Shown: positions 39,121-48,593 of the stretch, piece after piece
Position numbering within the stretch: position 1 is the first letter of the stretch
How the letters are laid out: the number at the start of each line of letters is the position of its first letter
Program-made: the position numbers and the translations under genes
The notes under the pieces: model-generated
The model's database searches: none
What the model was told of the DNA's origin: nothing
Seen by the model: only the letters and a program-made list of their open reading frames with translations
Assembly: GCA_905479325.1 (NCBI GenBank)
Contig: CAJQLW010000002.1
Location: forward strand, 45,787 to 109,786
DNA: 64,000 bases
From: an uncultured Flavobacteriales bacterium
GTDB taxonomy: Bacteria > Bacteroidota > Bacteroidia > Flavobacteriales_E > Vicingaceae
Reading direction: 5' to 3'

Positions 39121-40305
39121 ATGCTGAAAGGCAAAAATGTACTTTTAGGTATAAGCGGAAGTATTGCAGCTTACAAGGCAGCAATACTTTGCAGAGAACT
39201 TGTAAAACAAGGAGTTCATGTAAAAGTGGTGATGACGCCAGATGCATCCAACTTTATTACGCCGTTAACCCTTTCAACCCTTTCTAAAAATCCTGTTTAT
39301 TCTCAATATTCTGATTCCCAAACAGGAACTTGGAACAATCATGTAGAGTTAGCCAAATGGGCTGACTTTTTTTTATTGGCACCGGCAACACAGAATACCA
39401 TTGCTAAAATGGCGAATGGTATTTGTGACAATTTACTATTGGCTACCTATTTTTCAATGGAAAATAAGACATACTTTGCTCCTGCAATGGACTTAGATAT
39501 GTTCAAACATCCTGCCAACCAATCTAACATCAAACGACTTCAAAGCTTTGGAAACATTCTAATTCCATCTGAAAGTGGCGAACTTGCAAGTGGGTTAGTT
39601 GGGGAAGGTAGAATGGCCGAAGTAGAAAATATTATTAAGGCAATTTCCTACACAAATACTTTATGGAAGGGTAAAAAAGTGCTGATTACAGCTGGCCCTA
39701 CTTACGAAGCGATTGATCCTGTTCGTTTTATTGGAAATCATAGCTCAGGTAAAATGGGGTATGCTTTGGCAGAAAAAGCACTAACAAAAGGCGCAGAAGT
39801 AATTTTAATTTCAGGACCCACGCAGTTAACTGCTCCAAGTGGAGTGAAACTTGTTCAGGTGAAGTCGGCAGCTGAAATGTTACATGCGGTTAGAGAAAAT
39901 ACTGCTGATTTGTATATCTGCGCTGCTGCAGTGGCAGATTACACAGTAGCCAACCCTGTAAACGAAAAAATTAAAAAGAAAACATATTCTTTAACGATTG
40001 AACTTCAACCAACCGTTGATATTTTGGCTGAAATAGGTGCCCATAAAAAGGCGCATCAATTTGTAGTAGGTTTTGCGCTTGAAACGCAGAATGAAGAAGA
40101 GAATGCACTGGGCAAGTTAAAGCGCAAGAATTGTGACATGATTGTTTTGAACTCATTGAGAAACGAAGGAGCAGGATTTGGCGGAGATACAAATCAAGTT
40201 ACAATTTACGATAAAGACAATATGAGCAGTACTTTTCAGTTAAAAAGTAAATTTGAAGTTGCTCAAGATATTATTGATACAATAGAACGTAAATGGCTCG
40301 CATAA
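39121..40305 (+). CDS. coaBC: Bifunctional phosphopantothenoylcysteine decarboxylase/ligase CoaBC
   Basis: 394 residues from ATG 39121; upstream in-frame codons overlap rpoZ and are not conserved. N-terminal CoaC decarboxylase (about 1-185): KNVLLGISGSIAAYKA, HVELAKWADFFLLAPATQNTIAKMANGICDNLL, APAMDLDMF. C-terminal CoaB ligase (about 190-394): KKVLITAGPTYEAIDPVRFIGNHSSGKMGYALAEKA, CAAAVADYTV, LQPTVDILAEIGAHK. Both halves of coenzyme A synthesis from 4'-phosphopantothenate and Cys are intact. Its last 13 bp overlap the next gene. Confidence 0.96.
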   Translation: MLKGKNVLLGISGSIAAYKAAILCRELVKQGVHVKVVMTPDASNFITPLTLSTLSKNPVYSQYSDSQTGTWNNHVELAKWADFFLLAPATQNTIAKMANGICDNLLLATYFSMENKTYFAPAMDLDMFKHPANQSNIKRLQSFGNILIPSESGELASGLVGEGRMAEVENIIKAISYTNTLWKGKKVLITAGPTYEAIDPVRFIGNHSSGKMGYALAEKALTKGAEVILISGPTQLTAPSGVKLVQVKSAAEMLHAVRENTADLYICAAAVADYTVANPVNEKIKKKTYSLTIELQPTVDILAEIGAHKKAHQFVVGFALETQNEEENALGKLKRKNCDMIVLNSLRNEGAGFGGDTNQVTIYDKDNMSSTFQLKSKFEVAQDIIDTIERKWLA

Positions 40306-41186
40306 TTTTATTTTCATTCCTCTTTTTTATCTCCTCAATGGCTCATTCGCAAGAGTTGAATTGCGTTGTTGATGTGAACTCACGCCAAGTAGATGGAAGT
40401 GAGCGAACAATGTTTGATGAAATGCAGCGTCAAATTTTTGAGCTTGTAAATGGAAGAAAGTGGACTTCAGATGAATTTCAAACGCATGAACGTATTGATT
40501 GCAGTATTCTAATCAACCTTACCGAAAGAATTAGTGCAACTGAATTTAAGGGCAACATACAAGTGCAAGCCTCTCGTCCAGTTTTCAATTCAGAGTATAA
40601 AACACCCTTAATGAACATTAGGGATGAAGATTTTACGATACGTTTCAATCAATTTGAGCCATTGATTTACAATGAAAACGCTTATGGTAGCGAATTGGCA
40701 ACAATTTTAGGGTATTACGTGTACATGATTTTAGGGTATGACTATGATAGTTACTCTTTTGAAGGCGGAACGAAGTACTTTCAACAGGCATTGCAAATCG
40801 TGAACTTTGCACAAGCCTCATCGCAAACAGGTTGGAAGGCGTTTGAAGATCAACGAAATAGATATTGGTTGGTAGAGAATGCATTAAGTGCTCGTTTTAA
40901 GCCATTACGAAAATTATATTACGATTACCACATCAAGGGGTTTGACGTGATGCAGCAAGATATGGCGAAAGCACGGAGGCAAATCACAGCTAGTTTAAAA
41001 TCGTTGCGCCCAATTCATGATGTTGCGCCATCGTCTTATAATTTACAAGCCCTTTTTAATGCAAAGTTGCAAGAGTTATTGAACCTCTACGAAGAGGCTA
41101 CTCCCCAAGAAAAGACAGAGATCAGTGAATTGCTAATCATCATTGATCCCGGGAATTCCAACAAGTACGACAAGTTGAGAAAATAA
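40293..41186 (+). CDS. porD: DUF4835 family protein, type IX secretion component PorD
   Basis: 297 residues, overlapping coaBC by 13 bp. Signal peptide (ending MAHSQ) and a DUF4835 body: ELNCVVDVNSRQV, FELVNGRKWTSDEF, CSILINLTERIS, YGSELATILGYYVYMILGYDYDSYSFEGGTKYF and ENALSARFKPLRKLYYDYHIKGFDVM. The family is restricted to Bacteroidota and is named PorD after its link with T9SS; the T9SS cargo at 50575 shows the system is used here. Its exact task in secretion is not known. Predicted periplasmic. Confidence 0.85.
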   Translation: MARIILFSFLFFISSMAHSQELNCVVDVNSRQVDGSERTMFDEMQRQIFELVNGRKWTSDEFQTHERIDCSILINLTERISATEFKGNIQVQASRPVFNSEYKTPLMNIRDEDFTIRFNQFEPLIYNENAYGSELATILGYYVYMILGYDYDSYSFEGGTKYFQQALQIVNFAQASSQTGWKAFEDQRNRYWLVENALSARFKPLRKLYYDYHIKGFDVMQQDMAKARRQITASLKSLRPIHDVAPSSYNLQALFNAKLQELLNLYEEATPQEKTEISELLIIIDPGNSNKYDKLRK

Positions 41187-41219
41187 TTAATTCTCTTCTC
41201 TATGAAAGAGATTACGGCT

Positions 41220-41227
41220 TAACTTTG
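41220..41227 (+). promoter_or_regulatory. recN -7 element four bases before the start codon
   Basis: TAACTTTG, then GGTT, then ATG 41232. Predicts a leaderless recN mRNA separate from the bamD-porD run. Confidence 0.6.
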
Positions 41228-41231
41228 GGTT

Positions 41232-42887
41232 ATGTTGCAACAACTATCCATACAAAATTTCGCATTAATTGATCGAGTTGAAATTGATTTCAACAATGGA
41301 CTTTCTGTGATTACAGGAGAAACAGGAGCAGGTAAATCTATTTTGTTAGGAGCACTTGGTTTAATTCTAGGAAATAGGGCAGACCACTCCGTTTTAAAAG
41401 ATCACACTAAAAAATGCATTATTGAAGGCAGCTTTGTGCTATCGAATTATGCACTTCAAAAATTCTTTGACGATCATAATTTAGATTACGCTGAAGAAAG
41501 TATTTTACGAAGAGAAATAAATGGAAATGGAAAGAGTAGGAGTTTTGTAAACGATACTCCGTGTACCTTGGAGGTGCTCAAGAAATTAGGTGTACAGTTA
41601 ATTGATATACACTCTCAGCAGCAAACACTGCAAATCAACGACCCTTCGTTTCAACTTAAAATAATTGATGCATTAGCTAATCATTCTGACTTATTAAAAG
41701 AATTTAAGTTGAGCTATATGGCTTATATAAAGTTGAAGAAAGAGATTCAAGAATTTCAAATAAACCTAGCTGAAGCTAAGCAACAAGAAGATTATTTGAA
41801 TTTTCAGTTTGATGAGTTACAAAAGTTGAATTTGAAAGCAGGCGAAAATGAAGAGCTTGAGCAAGAGCAAAGTCGATTTGCAAATAGTGAGGAGATTTTA
41901 CGAAACTTATCATTCGGACAAACCGTTTTAGCTGAGAAAGAAGATAATATTATAGATCAACTGGCGGCTTTGAAACAAGTTTTAGCTCAATCAGAAAAAT
42001 TTGATAAAGACTTTGCTGAGCTTTTAGAACGCGTAAAGAGCTCATTAATAGATTTACAAGATGTGGCAAGTGAGTTGGAGTCAAAAGCTCAGTTATTTGA
42101 ATACGACCCAGAACGACATCAATTTGTTGAGGAACGTTTGGGTGAAATTCATAGGTTGCAAAAAAAGCATTTGTGCGCGGAGGCAGACGATTTACTCGAA
42201 GTAAAGGAGAAAATAGAGATAGAACTTCTTAATCTAACCAATTCTGACGGCAAGTTAGAGCAGCTTGAAAAAGAGCTAGAAAAGTTAGAGGTAAATCTAA
42301 AAAATCAGTCTGATTTGTTGAGCAGTGGCCGACTTTCTGTGCTTAAAGATTTTCAGCATCAAGTAGAAGAAACGTTAAATCAATTGGGCATTCCTTTTGC
42401 TCGATTAGTGGTAAACCATGAAAAACATGTGGAATATACAAAGAGCGGCATTGATTCATTCGAATTCTTGTTTTCTGCGAATAAGGGAATTGAACCATCT
42501 GTAGTTTCTAAAACAGCTTCTGGGGGAGAAACCTCCCGTTTAATGCTCGCGATTAAGGAAATTCTAGCGCAACACTTGCAATTGCCTACCATTTTGTTCG
42601 ATGAAATTGATACTGGAGTTTCTGGTGAAATTGCGGAGAAGATGGGGACCATTTTGGCCAATATGGGAAAACAACGTCAAGTGATATCAATTACTCACTT
42701 GCCTCAATTAGCTGCAAAAGGAGCACATCATTACTTTGTTTATAAAGATGATGCGAATGAGCGAAGCACAACACAATTGAAAAAACTAACAGCAGAAGAG
42801 CGTGTTGCTGAATTAGCAAAAATGCTAAGTGGTGCAACTACAACAGAAGCAGCAATGAATAATGCTCGAGAATTATTACAAGAATAA
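41232..42887 (+). CDS. recN: DNA repair protein RecN
   Basis: 551 residues. SMC-like ATPase that acts early in double-strand break repair. N-terminal LQQLSIQNFALIDRVEIDF and Walker A GETGAGKS (about 31-38), a central coiled-coil (about 160-365) with many charged heptads, then the signature KTASGGETSRLMLAIKEIL and Walker B TILFDEIDTGVSG, His-loop ISITHLPQLAAKG. Full length for the family (about 550). The start is fixed by the conserved MLQQLSIQN; no LexA-type box was recognised. Confidence 0.97.
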   Translation: MLQQLSIQNFALIDRVEIDFNNGLSVITGETGAGKSILLGALGLILGNRADHSVLKDHTKKCIIEGSFVLSNYALQKFFDDHNLDYAEESILRREINGNGKSRSFVNDTPCTLEVLKKLGVQLIDIHSQQQTLQINDPSFQLKIIDALANHSDLLKEFKLSYMAYIKLKKEIQEFQINLAEAKQQEDYLNFQFDELQKLNLKAGENEELEQEQSRFANSEEILRNLSFGQTVLAEKEDNIIDQLAALKQVLAQSEKFDKDFAELLERVKSSLIDLQDVASELESKAQLFEYDPERHQFVEERLGEIHRLQKKHLCAEADDLLEVKEKIEIELLNLTNSDGKLEQLEKELEKLEVNLKNQSDLLSSGRLSVLKDFQHQVEETLNQLGIPFARLVVNHEKHVEYTKSGIDSFEFLFSANKGIEPSVVSKTASGGETSRLMLAIKEILAQHLQLPTILFDEIDTGVSGEIAEKMGTILANMGKQRQVISITHLPQLAAKGAHHYFVYKDDANERSTTQLKKLTAEERVAELAKMLSGATTTEAAMNNARELLQE

Positions 42888-42896
42888 CAGAAAAAC

Positions 42897-42904
42897 TATA
42901 TTTG
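42897..42904 (+). promoter_or_regulatory. fabI -7 promoter element
   Basis: TATATTTG followed by CCAAC, 22 bases before ATG 42927; exact consensus. Confidence 0.6.
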
Positions 42905-42926
42905 CCAACTTACAAAACCAGATAAC

Positions 42927-43736
42927 ATGTCGAACAACTTACTAGAAGGAAAAAGAGGAATTATTTTTGGCGCATTGAACGAACAGTCAATTGCTTGGAA
43001 AGTAGCAGAGCAAGCGAAGGCCCAAGGTGCAACATTTACGCTAACCAATGCTCCCATAGCAATGAGAATGGGGGAAATTCAAAAATTAGCAGATGCTTGT
43101 AATGCAGAAGTTATTCCTGCCGATGCCACCTCTGTGGAAGATTTGGAAAACTTGATTAGCAAGTCTATGGAAGTTTTAGGTGGTAAAATAGATTTTATAT
43201 TGCATTCAATTGGAATGTCTCCAAATGTGCGCAAAGGAAAGCCCTACGATGGAACAAACTACGATTGGTATCACAAAACCATGGATGTTTCAGCCATGAG
43301 TCTACATAAGGTCTTACAGGTTGCTAAAAACATGGATGCGATTAACGAATGGGGTTCAGTTGTTGCATTAACGTATATTGCAGCACAGCGAGTATTTCCT
43401 GATTACAATGATATGGCAGATGCTAAATCGTTGTTGGAATCAATTACCAGAAGTTTTGGCTATCACTACGGAGCGGCAAAAAAAGTACGGGTAAATACTA
43501 TTTCTCAATCGCCCACAGTAACTACTGCGGGTAGTGGAGTAAAAGGTTTTGATGCATTTATTAATTATGCGGAAGACATGTCGCCATTAGGAAATGCTTC
43601 AGCTCTTGATTGTGCGAATTATTGCATTACCATGTTCTCTGATTTGACGAAGTATGTAACCATGCAAAACTTGTTTCACGATGGAGGTTTCTCTAATACA
43701 GGAGTTACACAAAAAGTAATCGAGAAGTTTTCGTAA
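42927..43736 (+). CDS. fabI: Enoyl-[acyl-carrier-protein] reductase FabI
   Basis: 269 residues, short-chain reductase fold. NADH-binding GIIFGALNEQSIAWKVAEQAKAQGA, FILHSIGMSPNVRKG, and the active site with Y-x6-K (YNDMADAK, preceded by TYIAAQRVFP) are present. It completes each cycle of fatty acid elongation. Length and start (LLEGKRGIIFG) are normal. -7 element upstream; a terminator hairpin for this gene lies beyond the stop inside the coding end of the convergent 43755 gene. Confidence 0.95.
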   Translation: MSNNLLEGKRGIIFGALNEQSIAWKVAEQAKAQGATFTLTNAPIAMRMGEIQKLADACNAEVIPADATSVEDLENLISKSMEVLGGKIDFILHSIGMSPNVRKGKPYDGTNYDWYHKTMDVSAMSLHKVLQVAKNMDAINEWGSVVALTYIAAQRVFPDYNDMADAKSLLESITRSFGYHYGAAKKVRVNTISQSPTVTTAGSGVKGFDAFINYAEDMSPLGNASALDCANYCITMFSDLTKYVTMQNLFHDGGFSNTGVTQKVIEKFS

Positions 43737-43754
43737 TTGAAATTAAATTAGAGC

Positions 43755-44144
43755 TTATCGCTCTAAATCAATATAATCAACTAAAACGCCGTTCTCAAAA
43801 ATGAGTCGGCGTTTTTTTAGGTCTCGCTTTTTAGGGTCAAAGGAGTGATCAATAAAAATGTTGATTTCTCCGGTATACCAAACTGCAAAAACAGCTTCTG
43901 GGTTTTGAAACAAGTCTTCAATGCCTACCATTTTCATGTTGTGGTCAAAGCCTTTCAGTTCAATTAATTTTAACCGATTATTTTTGTCAATCTGCCAAAT
44001 TCCGATATAGCCTCGTTCATTTTCAGAGGAGTAGGATAGAAAGGCGTCTTCAATACCGTGGTGTTGAAGATAAGCCTCCAGTGGTTCTTCATTAAAGCTG
44101 AGTTTTCTGCCGTTGTAAAGTAAAAGTTCAGAAGTTTTTGGCAT
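43755..44144 (-). CDS. Hypothetical protein
   Basis: 129 residues, no signal peptide or membrane helix, no family recognised. It is acidic in the first half (NEEPLEAYLQHHGIEDAFLSYSSENE) and beta-rich later, ending in KRRLIFENGVLVDYIDLER, a register often seen in small KTSC or nucleotide-binding-like folds, but I make no claim. Alone on its strand between fabI and the oxidoreductase. Its 3' coding end holds the terminator for fabI. Confidence 0.6.
   Translation of the reverse strand: MPKTSELLLYNGRKLSFNEEPLEAYLQHHGIEDAFLSYSSENERGYIGIWQIDKNNRLKLIELKGFDHNMKMVGIEDLFQNPEAVFAVWYTGEINIFIDHSFDPKKRDLKKRRLIFENGVLVDYIDLER
43783..43818 (+). terminator. fabI terminator inside the opposing gene
   Basis: AAAACGCCG (43783-43791) pairs with CGGCGTTTT (43807-43815) and runs into seven T residues on the plus strand. 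It lies wholly within codons of the 43755 gene. A weaker stem TTAGAGC/GCTCTAA (43748-43766) overlaps that gene's stop codon. Confidence 0.7.
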
Positions 44145-44206
44145 AAATAATATTTGATAAATTTGAGTGTGCTTATTTGCTGAAAGTATTGCTGTCTACT
44201 GTAATT

Positions 44207-45199
44207 TTAAAATTTAACCAAAACTCGCCCCTTCGATTTTCCAGCCAGCATCAATTGAATGTGCTCTTCTAATTCATCTAAAGAGATAATCTTTTTAATG
44301 TCTTCTAGGTGTTTTGGCTTCCATTTCTTAGAGAGTAACTCCCAAATTTTTAATCGGATTTTACGTGGAGTTTCTGCAGTTTCTATTCCTAAAACATTTA
44401 CTCCGTTTAAAATAAAAGGGTAAACGGTTGTTTCTAGTTTTTCAGATTCTACTAATCCACATACGGCAACACTTCCGTTTCTGCCACATGCTTTTATGCA
44501 GGTAGCCAATGTATTGTCGCCAACTGTGTCAATTGCACCGGCCCATTTAGTGCGGAGTAGTGGGCGCCCACTTTGATCGTTGGTTTCTTCTCTTGAAATA
44601 ATTTCTGTAGCCCCTAATTCTCTTAAGTAATCGTGGGCTTCCTTTTTACCGCTTGCAGCGATCACCTCGTAACCATTCAACGCTAAAATGGAAACGGCCA
44701 TGCTGCCAACACCGCCCGTTGATCCTGTAACTAAAATTGGCCCCATAGAAGGTTCTTGCCCGTTTTGTTCCATTTTAAACAACGAAAGTGCTGCTGTAAA
44801 GCCTCCGGTTCCCAATACCATAGATTCTTCCAATGTCATTCCTTCAGGTAGTTTAACGGGCCATTTTGCAGGTACTCGAATGTATTCTTGAAACCCTCCA
44901 GAGGTGTTCATCCCAAAATCATAAGATGTAACAATAACCGCATCTCCTTCCTTGAAATCATCACTTTCCGAACTCATAACAATTCCGCAAGCGTCAACTC
45001 CCGGAGTATGAGGGAAATTTCGAGTTATCCCTTTGTGACCTGAAGATGAAAGAGCATCTTTATAATTCAATGCTGCATACTTTACTTGAATCAGCACTTC
45101 GCCTTCAGGTAACTCTTCTATCCTTTTATCTTCTATCGAACGACTGAAATTACCGTTCTCATTTTCTCTTATTACAAATGCTTTAAACTGATTTACCAT
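44207..45199 (-). CDS. YhdH/AcuI-type NADPH-dependent quinone oxidoreductase
   Basis: 330 residues, MDR superfamily without zinc ligands. N-terminal GroES-like part FPHTPGVDACGIV, NADPH-binding TGSTGGVGSMAVSILALNGYEVIAASGKKE with GxGxxG-like loop and Ser for the 2'-phosphate. The YhdH/YhfP family includes acrylyl-CoA reductase AcuI, so reduction of acrylyl-CoA or a toxic enone is the best guess. Three bases downstream of the 45203 membrane protein on the same strand. Length is normal (about 325). Confidence 0.87.
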   Translation of the reverse strand: MVNQFKAFVIRENENGNFSRSIEDKRIEELPEGEVLIQVKYAALNYKDALSSSGHKGITRNFPHTPGVDACGIVMSSESDDFKEGDAVIVTSYDFGMNTSGGFQEYIRVPAKWPVKLPEGMTLEESMVLGTGGFTAALSLFKMEQNGQEPSMGPILVTGSTGGVGSMAVSILALNGYEVIAASGKKEAHDYLRELGATEIISREETNDQSGRPLLRTKWAGAIDTVGDNTLATCIKACGRNGSVAVCGLVESEKLETTVYPFILNGVNVLGIETAETPRKIRLKIWELLSKKWKPKHLEDIKKIISLDELEEHIQLMLAGKSKGRVLVKF

Positions 45200-45202
45200 A
45201 AT

Positions 45203-47176
45203 TTATTGAAAAAGTATAAGGTTTGTATTGTCTAAAATTAATTTTGTTTTTTCCGGATTCCAGATGTAAATGATCCATTCATCCCCAACCTTAAATTTGC
45301 TAGGGTCTACAAAAAAGCTAAACTGCTTTTTATTCCATTCGTTAAATTTCTTCAACTCACTAATGGTATAGCGCACGCCATAATAATCCCCAACCTTTAA
45401 AACTACCTGCATTCTGCTAGAATCATTTTGAAAGTAATCGCTTACCAGCAAAGCGCGCAATGGTTTGTTTTCGAGTTTTTTACGAATAGTATCTCTTACG
45501 GTTAGGGCGTAAACATTTTTTTCTTCTATGTTCAGTGCTTTTCCATATGCACTATCTACATCAATAATCGGGATCCACTCTGTTGCAGATTTTGGGAAGT
45601 TTTCTGTGTTTGTGAAGTCCGTGTGAGTTTCAAAGTGAAGTAGGTCAAAAAAAGCATTTTTGCCAGAAGTTTTCGACTTTTTGTATAAACTCAATTCTCC
45701 ATTTCCATTTACTTTTTCCAATCGGTTAATGATTGCCGGATAGTCTTTGTATACGTTGTTGTAAAAGAAGCTGTCGACCATTGTTGCAAAGCTAAAGTTA
45801 CTATCCAACTCGGGCGCAAGAACTGAAGCTCTTGTCTTCAAATTGGTATATCCTTTCAGTCCCCAGATGGTGAAAGGAATGTTGGTTGAGTTGGCATCAA
45901 TAACATAAAGCGTATCAGTTTTATCAACTCCCCAATTTATTAAATCATTTGTAGCATTTTGATATACATTGTAAGCATATTCAACTCGATCATCAAAAGG
46001 GGGAGTGTAGCGAGTAGTTTGAATATCTTTTGCGTGTCCGAAAAAATAGAAGATGAAGACAAAACATACCGTTCCAATAGGAGTGTACCACTTTTTGGGA
46101 ATGCTTACGGTTGCCAACATAAAAATGATCCAAAAGGTGAGCAGCGGCAAAAAGCTATCGATGTAATAGTAATCGTGGTCTGTAAATTGGCGACCAAATG
46201 CAATAAAAAATAGCAGAACTCCAACTGCTGAAATCATCCAATAGGCGAGTAGGTATTTCAATCGGTTTGAAAGTGGATTTAATTGTTTGAATTGGTAAAG
46301 GCTAGTGCCAATTAATAACAACAAAAGTATGGCGTGAAATGGGCTTAACAACTGCTCGCTCCATCGATTTGCAGCGCCTGTAATTACCTCTATGAAATTT
46401 GAGAAGCTAGTAAAATGAAGTGTTTCGTTTAAAAACATGCTTCCATAGGTACTGCCTAGGTATTGGTTGTAGGCGTAATAGCCTATAAAAAAAAGAACAC
46501 CAATGAAAAGTTGACTTAATCGGGAAAACTGAAACTTCTTTAATCGAATTCCTTGAACAATTTCAGTTAGAAATAAAGCAGATAAGAAGATGAAAAAAGG
46601 TGATCTAGCTAAAGCGGCTAGGGTGATAAAAATAACGCCAATCACATATCCTTTTTTTCTAGTAAAGCTGTTGAAAATGAAAAATAACCCAATAAACAAG
46701 TTTGAAAATGATGCAGTTGAAGGAAGAAAGCCATTTTGGTAGTACACATAGAACGGCAATGTAAAAACAAAAGCAGTACCTATTATAGATCGCATGGGTG
46801 ATTGAGTTGCCAGGAGCAGCAGGTGAAATAAGACAAACAATCCGACAATGGAGTAGATTAGGTTGTACCAATGAAAAACAGAAACAATTGAAGTGTTGGT
46901 TGCCGAACTTACTACTGCTACCAAATAGTCGTGAATGGGAAAATCGACTTGAGTAATCCCATCTTTGGTTAGCAAATTGTAGGTTGCAGGATGAAAAAAG
47001 TCGAATCCATTTTCTTGAAAATTTTGAGCAATTGCAATTCTGTCACTTTGTGTCCATGCATGCACGTAGGAAGGGTACTTGTCCATTGTTCCGTTGAACA
47101 GATAAACTGCTCCGAAAATTAGAATTAGAACCATTAGCGTGGAAGTGGGTGCTTGTTTTTTTAGTTGAGACAGCAT
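45203..47176 (-). CDS. Large multi-spanning membrane protein, glycosyltransferase-like (PMT/ArnT build)
   Basis: 657 residues. About 11-12 hydrophobic helices occupy residues 15-400 (MVLILIFGAVYLFNG, YNLIYSIVGLFVLFHLLLLA, IGTAFVFTLPFYVYY, IGVIFITLAALARSPFFIFLSALFLTEIV, and more), with a soluble C-terminal part (400-657) predicted periplasmic. The layout resembles GT-C enzymes that use lipid-linked sugars, including acidic residues early in the first loop, but the classical motifs are not clear and I cannot name a family. Encoded between the alpha/beta hydrolase and the oxidoreductase with 3-bp gaps, so the three form one operon. Confidence 0.65.
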   Translation of the reverse strand: MLSQLKKQAPTSTLMVLILIFGAVYLFNGTMDKYPSYVHAWTQSDRIAIAQNFQENGFDFFHPATYNLLTKDGITQVDFPIHDYLVAVVSSATNTSIVSVFHWYNLIYSIVGLFVLFHLLLLATQSPMRSIIGTAFVFTLPFYVYYQNGFLPSTASFSNLFIGLFFIFNSFTRKKGYVIGVIFITLAALARSPFFIFLSALFLTEIVQGIRLKKFQFSRLSQLFIGVLFFIGYYAYNQYLGSTYGSMFLNETLHFTSFSNFIEVITGAANRWSEQLLSPFHAILLLLLIGTSLYQFKQLNPLSNRLKYLLAYWMISAVGVLLFFIAFGRQFTDHDYYYIDSFLPLLTFWIIFMLATVSIPKKWYTPIGTVCFVFIFYFFGHAKDIQTTRYTPPFDDRVEYAYNVYQNATNDLINWGVDKTDTLYVIDANSTNIPFTIWGLKGYTNLKTRASVLAPELDSNFSFATMVDSFFYNNVYKDYPAIINRLEKVNGNGELSLYKKSKTSGKNAFFDLLHFETHTDFTNTENFPKSATEWIPIIDVDSAYGKALNIEEKNVYALTVRDTIRKKLENKPLRALLVSDYFQNDSSRMQVVLKVGDYYGVRYTISELKKFNEWNKKQFSFFVDPSKFKVGDEWIIYIWNPEKTKLILDNTNLILFQ

Positions 47177-47179
47177 ATG

Positions 47180-48493
47180 TTAAAGTTCACTAATCCAATT
47201 TACTATATCGTTGAGTGTTTCCTGAGAAAAGTGTCCTTCCTTTTCATATTCTGATGGAAGACAAACGCCTTCTCCCGCAAAAAACATATGATTTAAATGA
47301 GGGTAAATAATGGTTTTTGATTGTTTGTTTTTAGAGCCATTTTTCCATTTTTTAGCTTCAGATGGAGTAACTTGATAATCTCTTTCTCCATTTAGAATAA
47401 GGTAAGGCTGAGTTTGTTTCTTCGCTATTTTCTGTGGTTCATAGTCCTTTAAGCTTAGCCAAAAAGAAGCTGGCAACCCTAATGGCAGAAGCGGAGGAGC
47501 AGTAGCGGAATCGTATTCTCCTTTCTGAACGCGTTCTACCTGTGTTTTAATCATCGCCATCTGGAAGTCATTAATGTTGCTGCTTGTGTCATTTTCTCGA
47601 ATGTGTTCGTACTGTCCTACTAATAAGTCTTCCAACGGGCTAACACTTCCAGCCAACGTAATTACTGCATCGGGTTTTGCAAGCTCTGCAATCATGGGAG
47701 CGCAGTATCCACCGAGGCTATGACCAATTAAAATGACTTTTTTTGCTCCTTTTTTTCGAGCAAGTTCAATAGCTTTCACTGCATCATTAAATACAACCTG
47801 TTGAATGGTTAGCTCATTTGCTAGCCTTGCCATTTGCGAAGGGTAATCGTAGGTTCTTTTGTTGTATCGAATGCTAGTAATTCCGTTGGCTGCTAGGCCA
47901 TATGCTATATCTTTAAAAAGTTTGTTGGGACCTAAAGTTTCATCCATGTCGTTTGGTCCTGAACCGTGCACAAATACTGCAATTGTTTCTCCACCGCTTT
48001 TAGGCAGGGTAAGCTTTCCGTTTAATGCTAAACTGTCTCCAATTTTTATGTCTTCCTCTATATATTCACTCGCCTTAGCTGCATAACTAGGAGCCGACCA
48101 AGAATAAGTTGCTTGATATGGTCGAAGCATAAAGCTTGTCAATAAATCTTTCTCATTTAATGTAAATACTAGAAAAAATTGCTGTTTCTCAAAAGTTACT
48201 GCTTGCTGATAGTAGTCCTGTTTAGCAGTCTTTTTTACTACAAATTCATCAATCGATTTTAATTCACCAAATTGCTTGAATAGTCCAGAAAAGCTTTTCT
48301 TCATCCGTTCCGGGCTTAGCGTGCTAGCCATTTTTTCGGCAAAAAGACTGTGTAAATTTTCAAAATCACTTTTTTGAAGTAGTTCAGCCGCCTGCTTTCC
48401 TAACTCGCTTGGCGTATTGGTACTTTTTGTTTGTGCCTGACTTGTAAACGATAACCCAACTATTATAGTAAAGAAGATGAAACATTTGCTCAT
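47180..48493 (-). CDS. Secreted alpha/beta hydrolase with DUF3887-like N-terminal domain
   Basis: 437 residues. Signal peptide (ending FTSQAQ), a DUF3887-like helical domain (about 25-125, LGKQAAELLQKSDFENLHSLFAEKM), then an alpha/beta hydrolase. Nucleophile Ser in LIGHSLGGYCAPM (about 262), oxyanion part FVHGSGPNDMDETLGPNK, catalytic Asp likely in LILNGERDYQVTPSEAKKW and His in IIYPHLNHMFF. Members are exported esterases of unknown substrate. First gene of the 44207-48493 operon; -7 element TAAGTTTG (48510-48517, minus) 16 bases upstream. Confidence 0.85.
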   Translation of the reverse strand: MSKCFIFFTIIVGLSFTSQAQTKSTNTPSELGKQAAELLQKSDFENLHSLFAEKMASTLSPERMKKSFSGLFKQFGELKSIDEFVVKKTAKQDYYQQAVTFEKQQFFLVFTLNEKDLLTSFMLRPYQATYSWSAPSYAAKASEYIEEDIKIGDSLALNGKLTLPKSGGETIAVFVHGSGPNDMDETLGPNKLFKDIAYGLAANGITSIRYNKRTYDYPSQMARLANELTIQQVVFNDAVKAIELARKKGAKKVILIGHSLGGYCAPMIAELAKPDAVITLAGSVSPLEDLLVGQYEHIRENDTSSNINDFQMAMIKTQVERVQKGEYDSATAPPLLPLGLPASFWLSLKDYEPQKIAKKQTQPYLILNGERDYQVTPSEAKKWKNGSKNKQSKTIIYPHLNHMFFAGEGVCLPSEYEKEGHFSQETLNDIVNWISEL

Positions 48494-48509
48494 TGGAATT
48501 GCTTTGAAA

Positions 48510-48517
48510 CAAACTTA
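48510..48517 (-). promoter_or_regulatory. -7 element of the alpha/beta hydrolase operon
   Basis: Minus strand TAAGTTTG, 16 bases before ATG 48493; exact consensus. Confidence 0.55.
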
Positions 48518-48585
48518 ATTATTCTTTTAGCAACGCCTTCCGCAATAGTGGAAATAATAAACGTACTTATTCAAGAGAATTAACC

Positions 48586-48593
48586 TACTTTTG
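48586..48593 (+). promoter_or_regulatory. typA -7 promoter element
   Basis: TACTTTTG followed by CGCCC, 105 bases before ATG 48699. The long leader contains an out-of-frame ATG at 48647 that opens a 29-codon frame overlapping the typA start. Confidence 0.6.
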
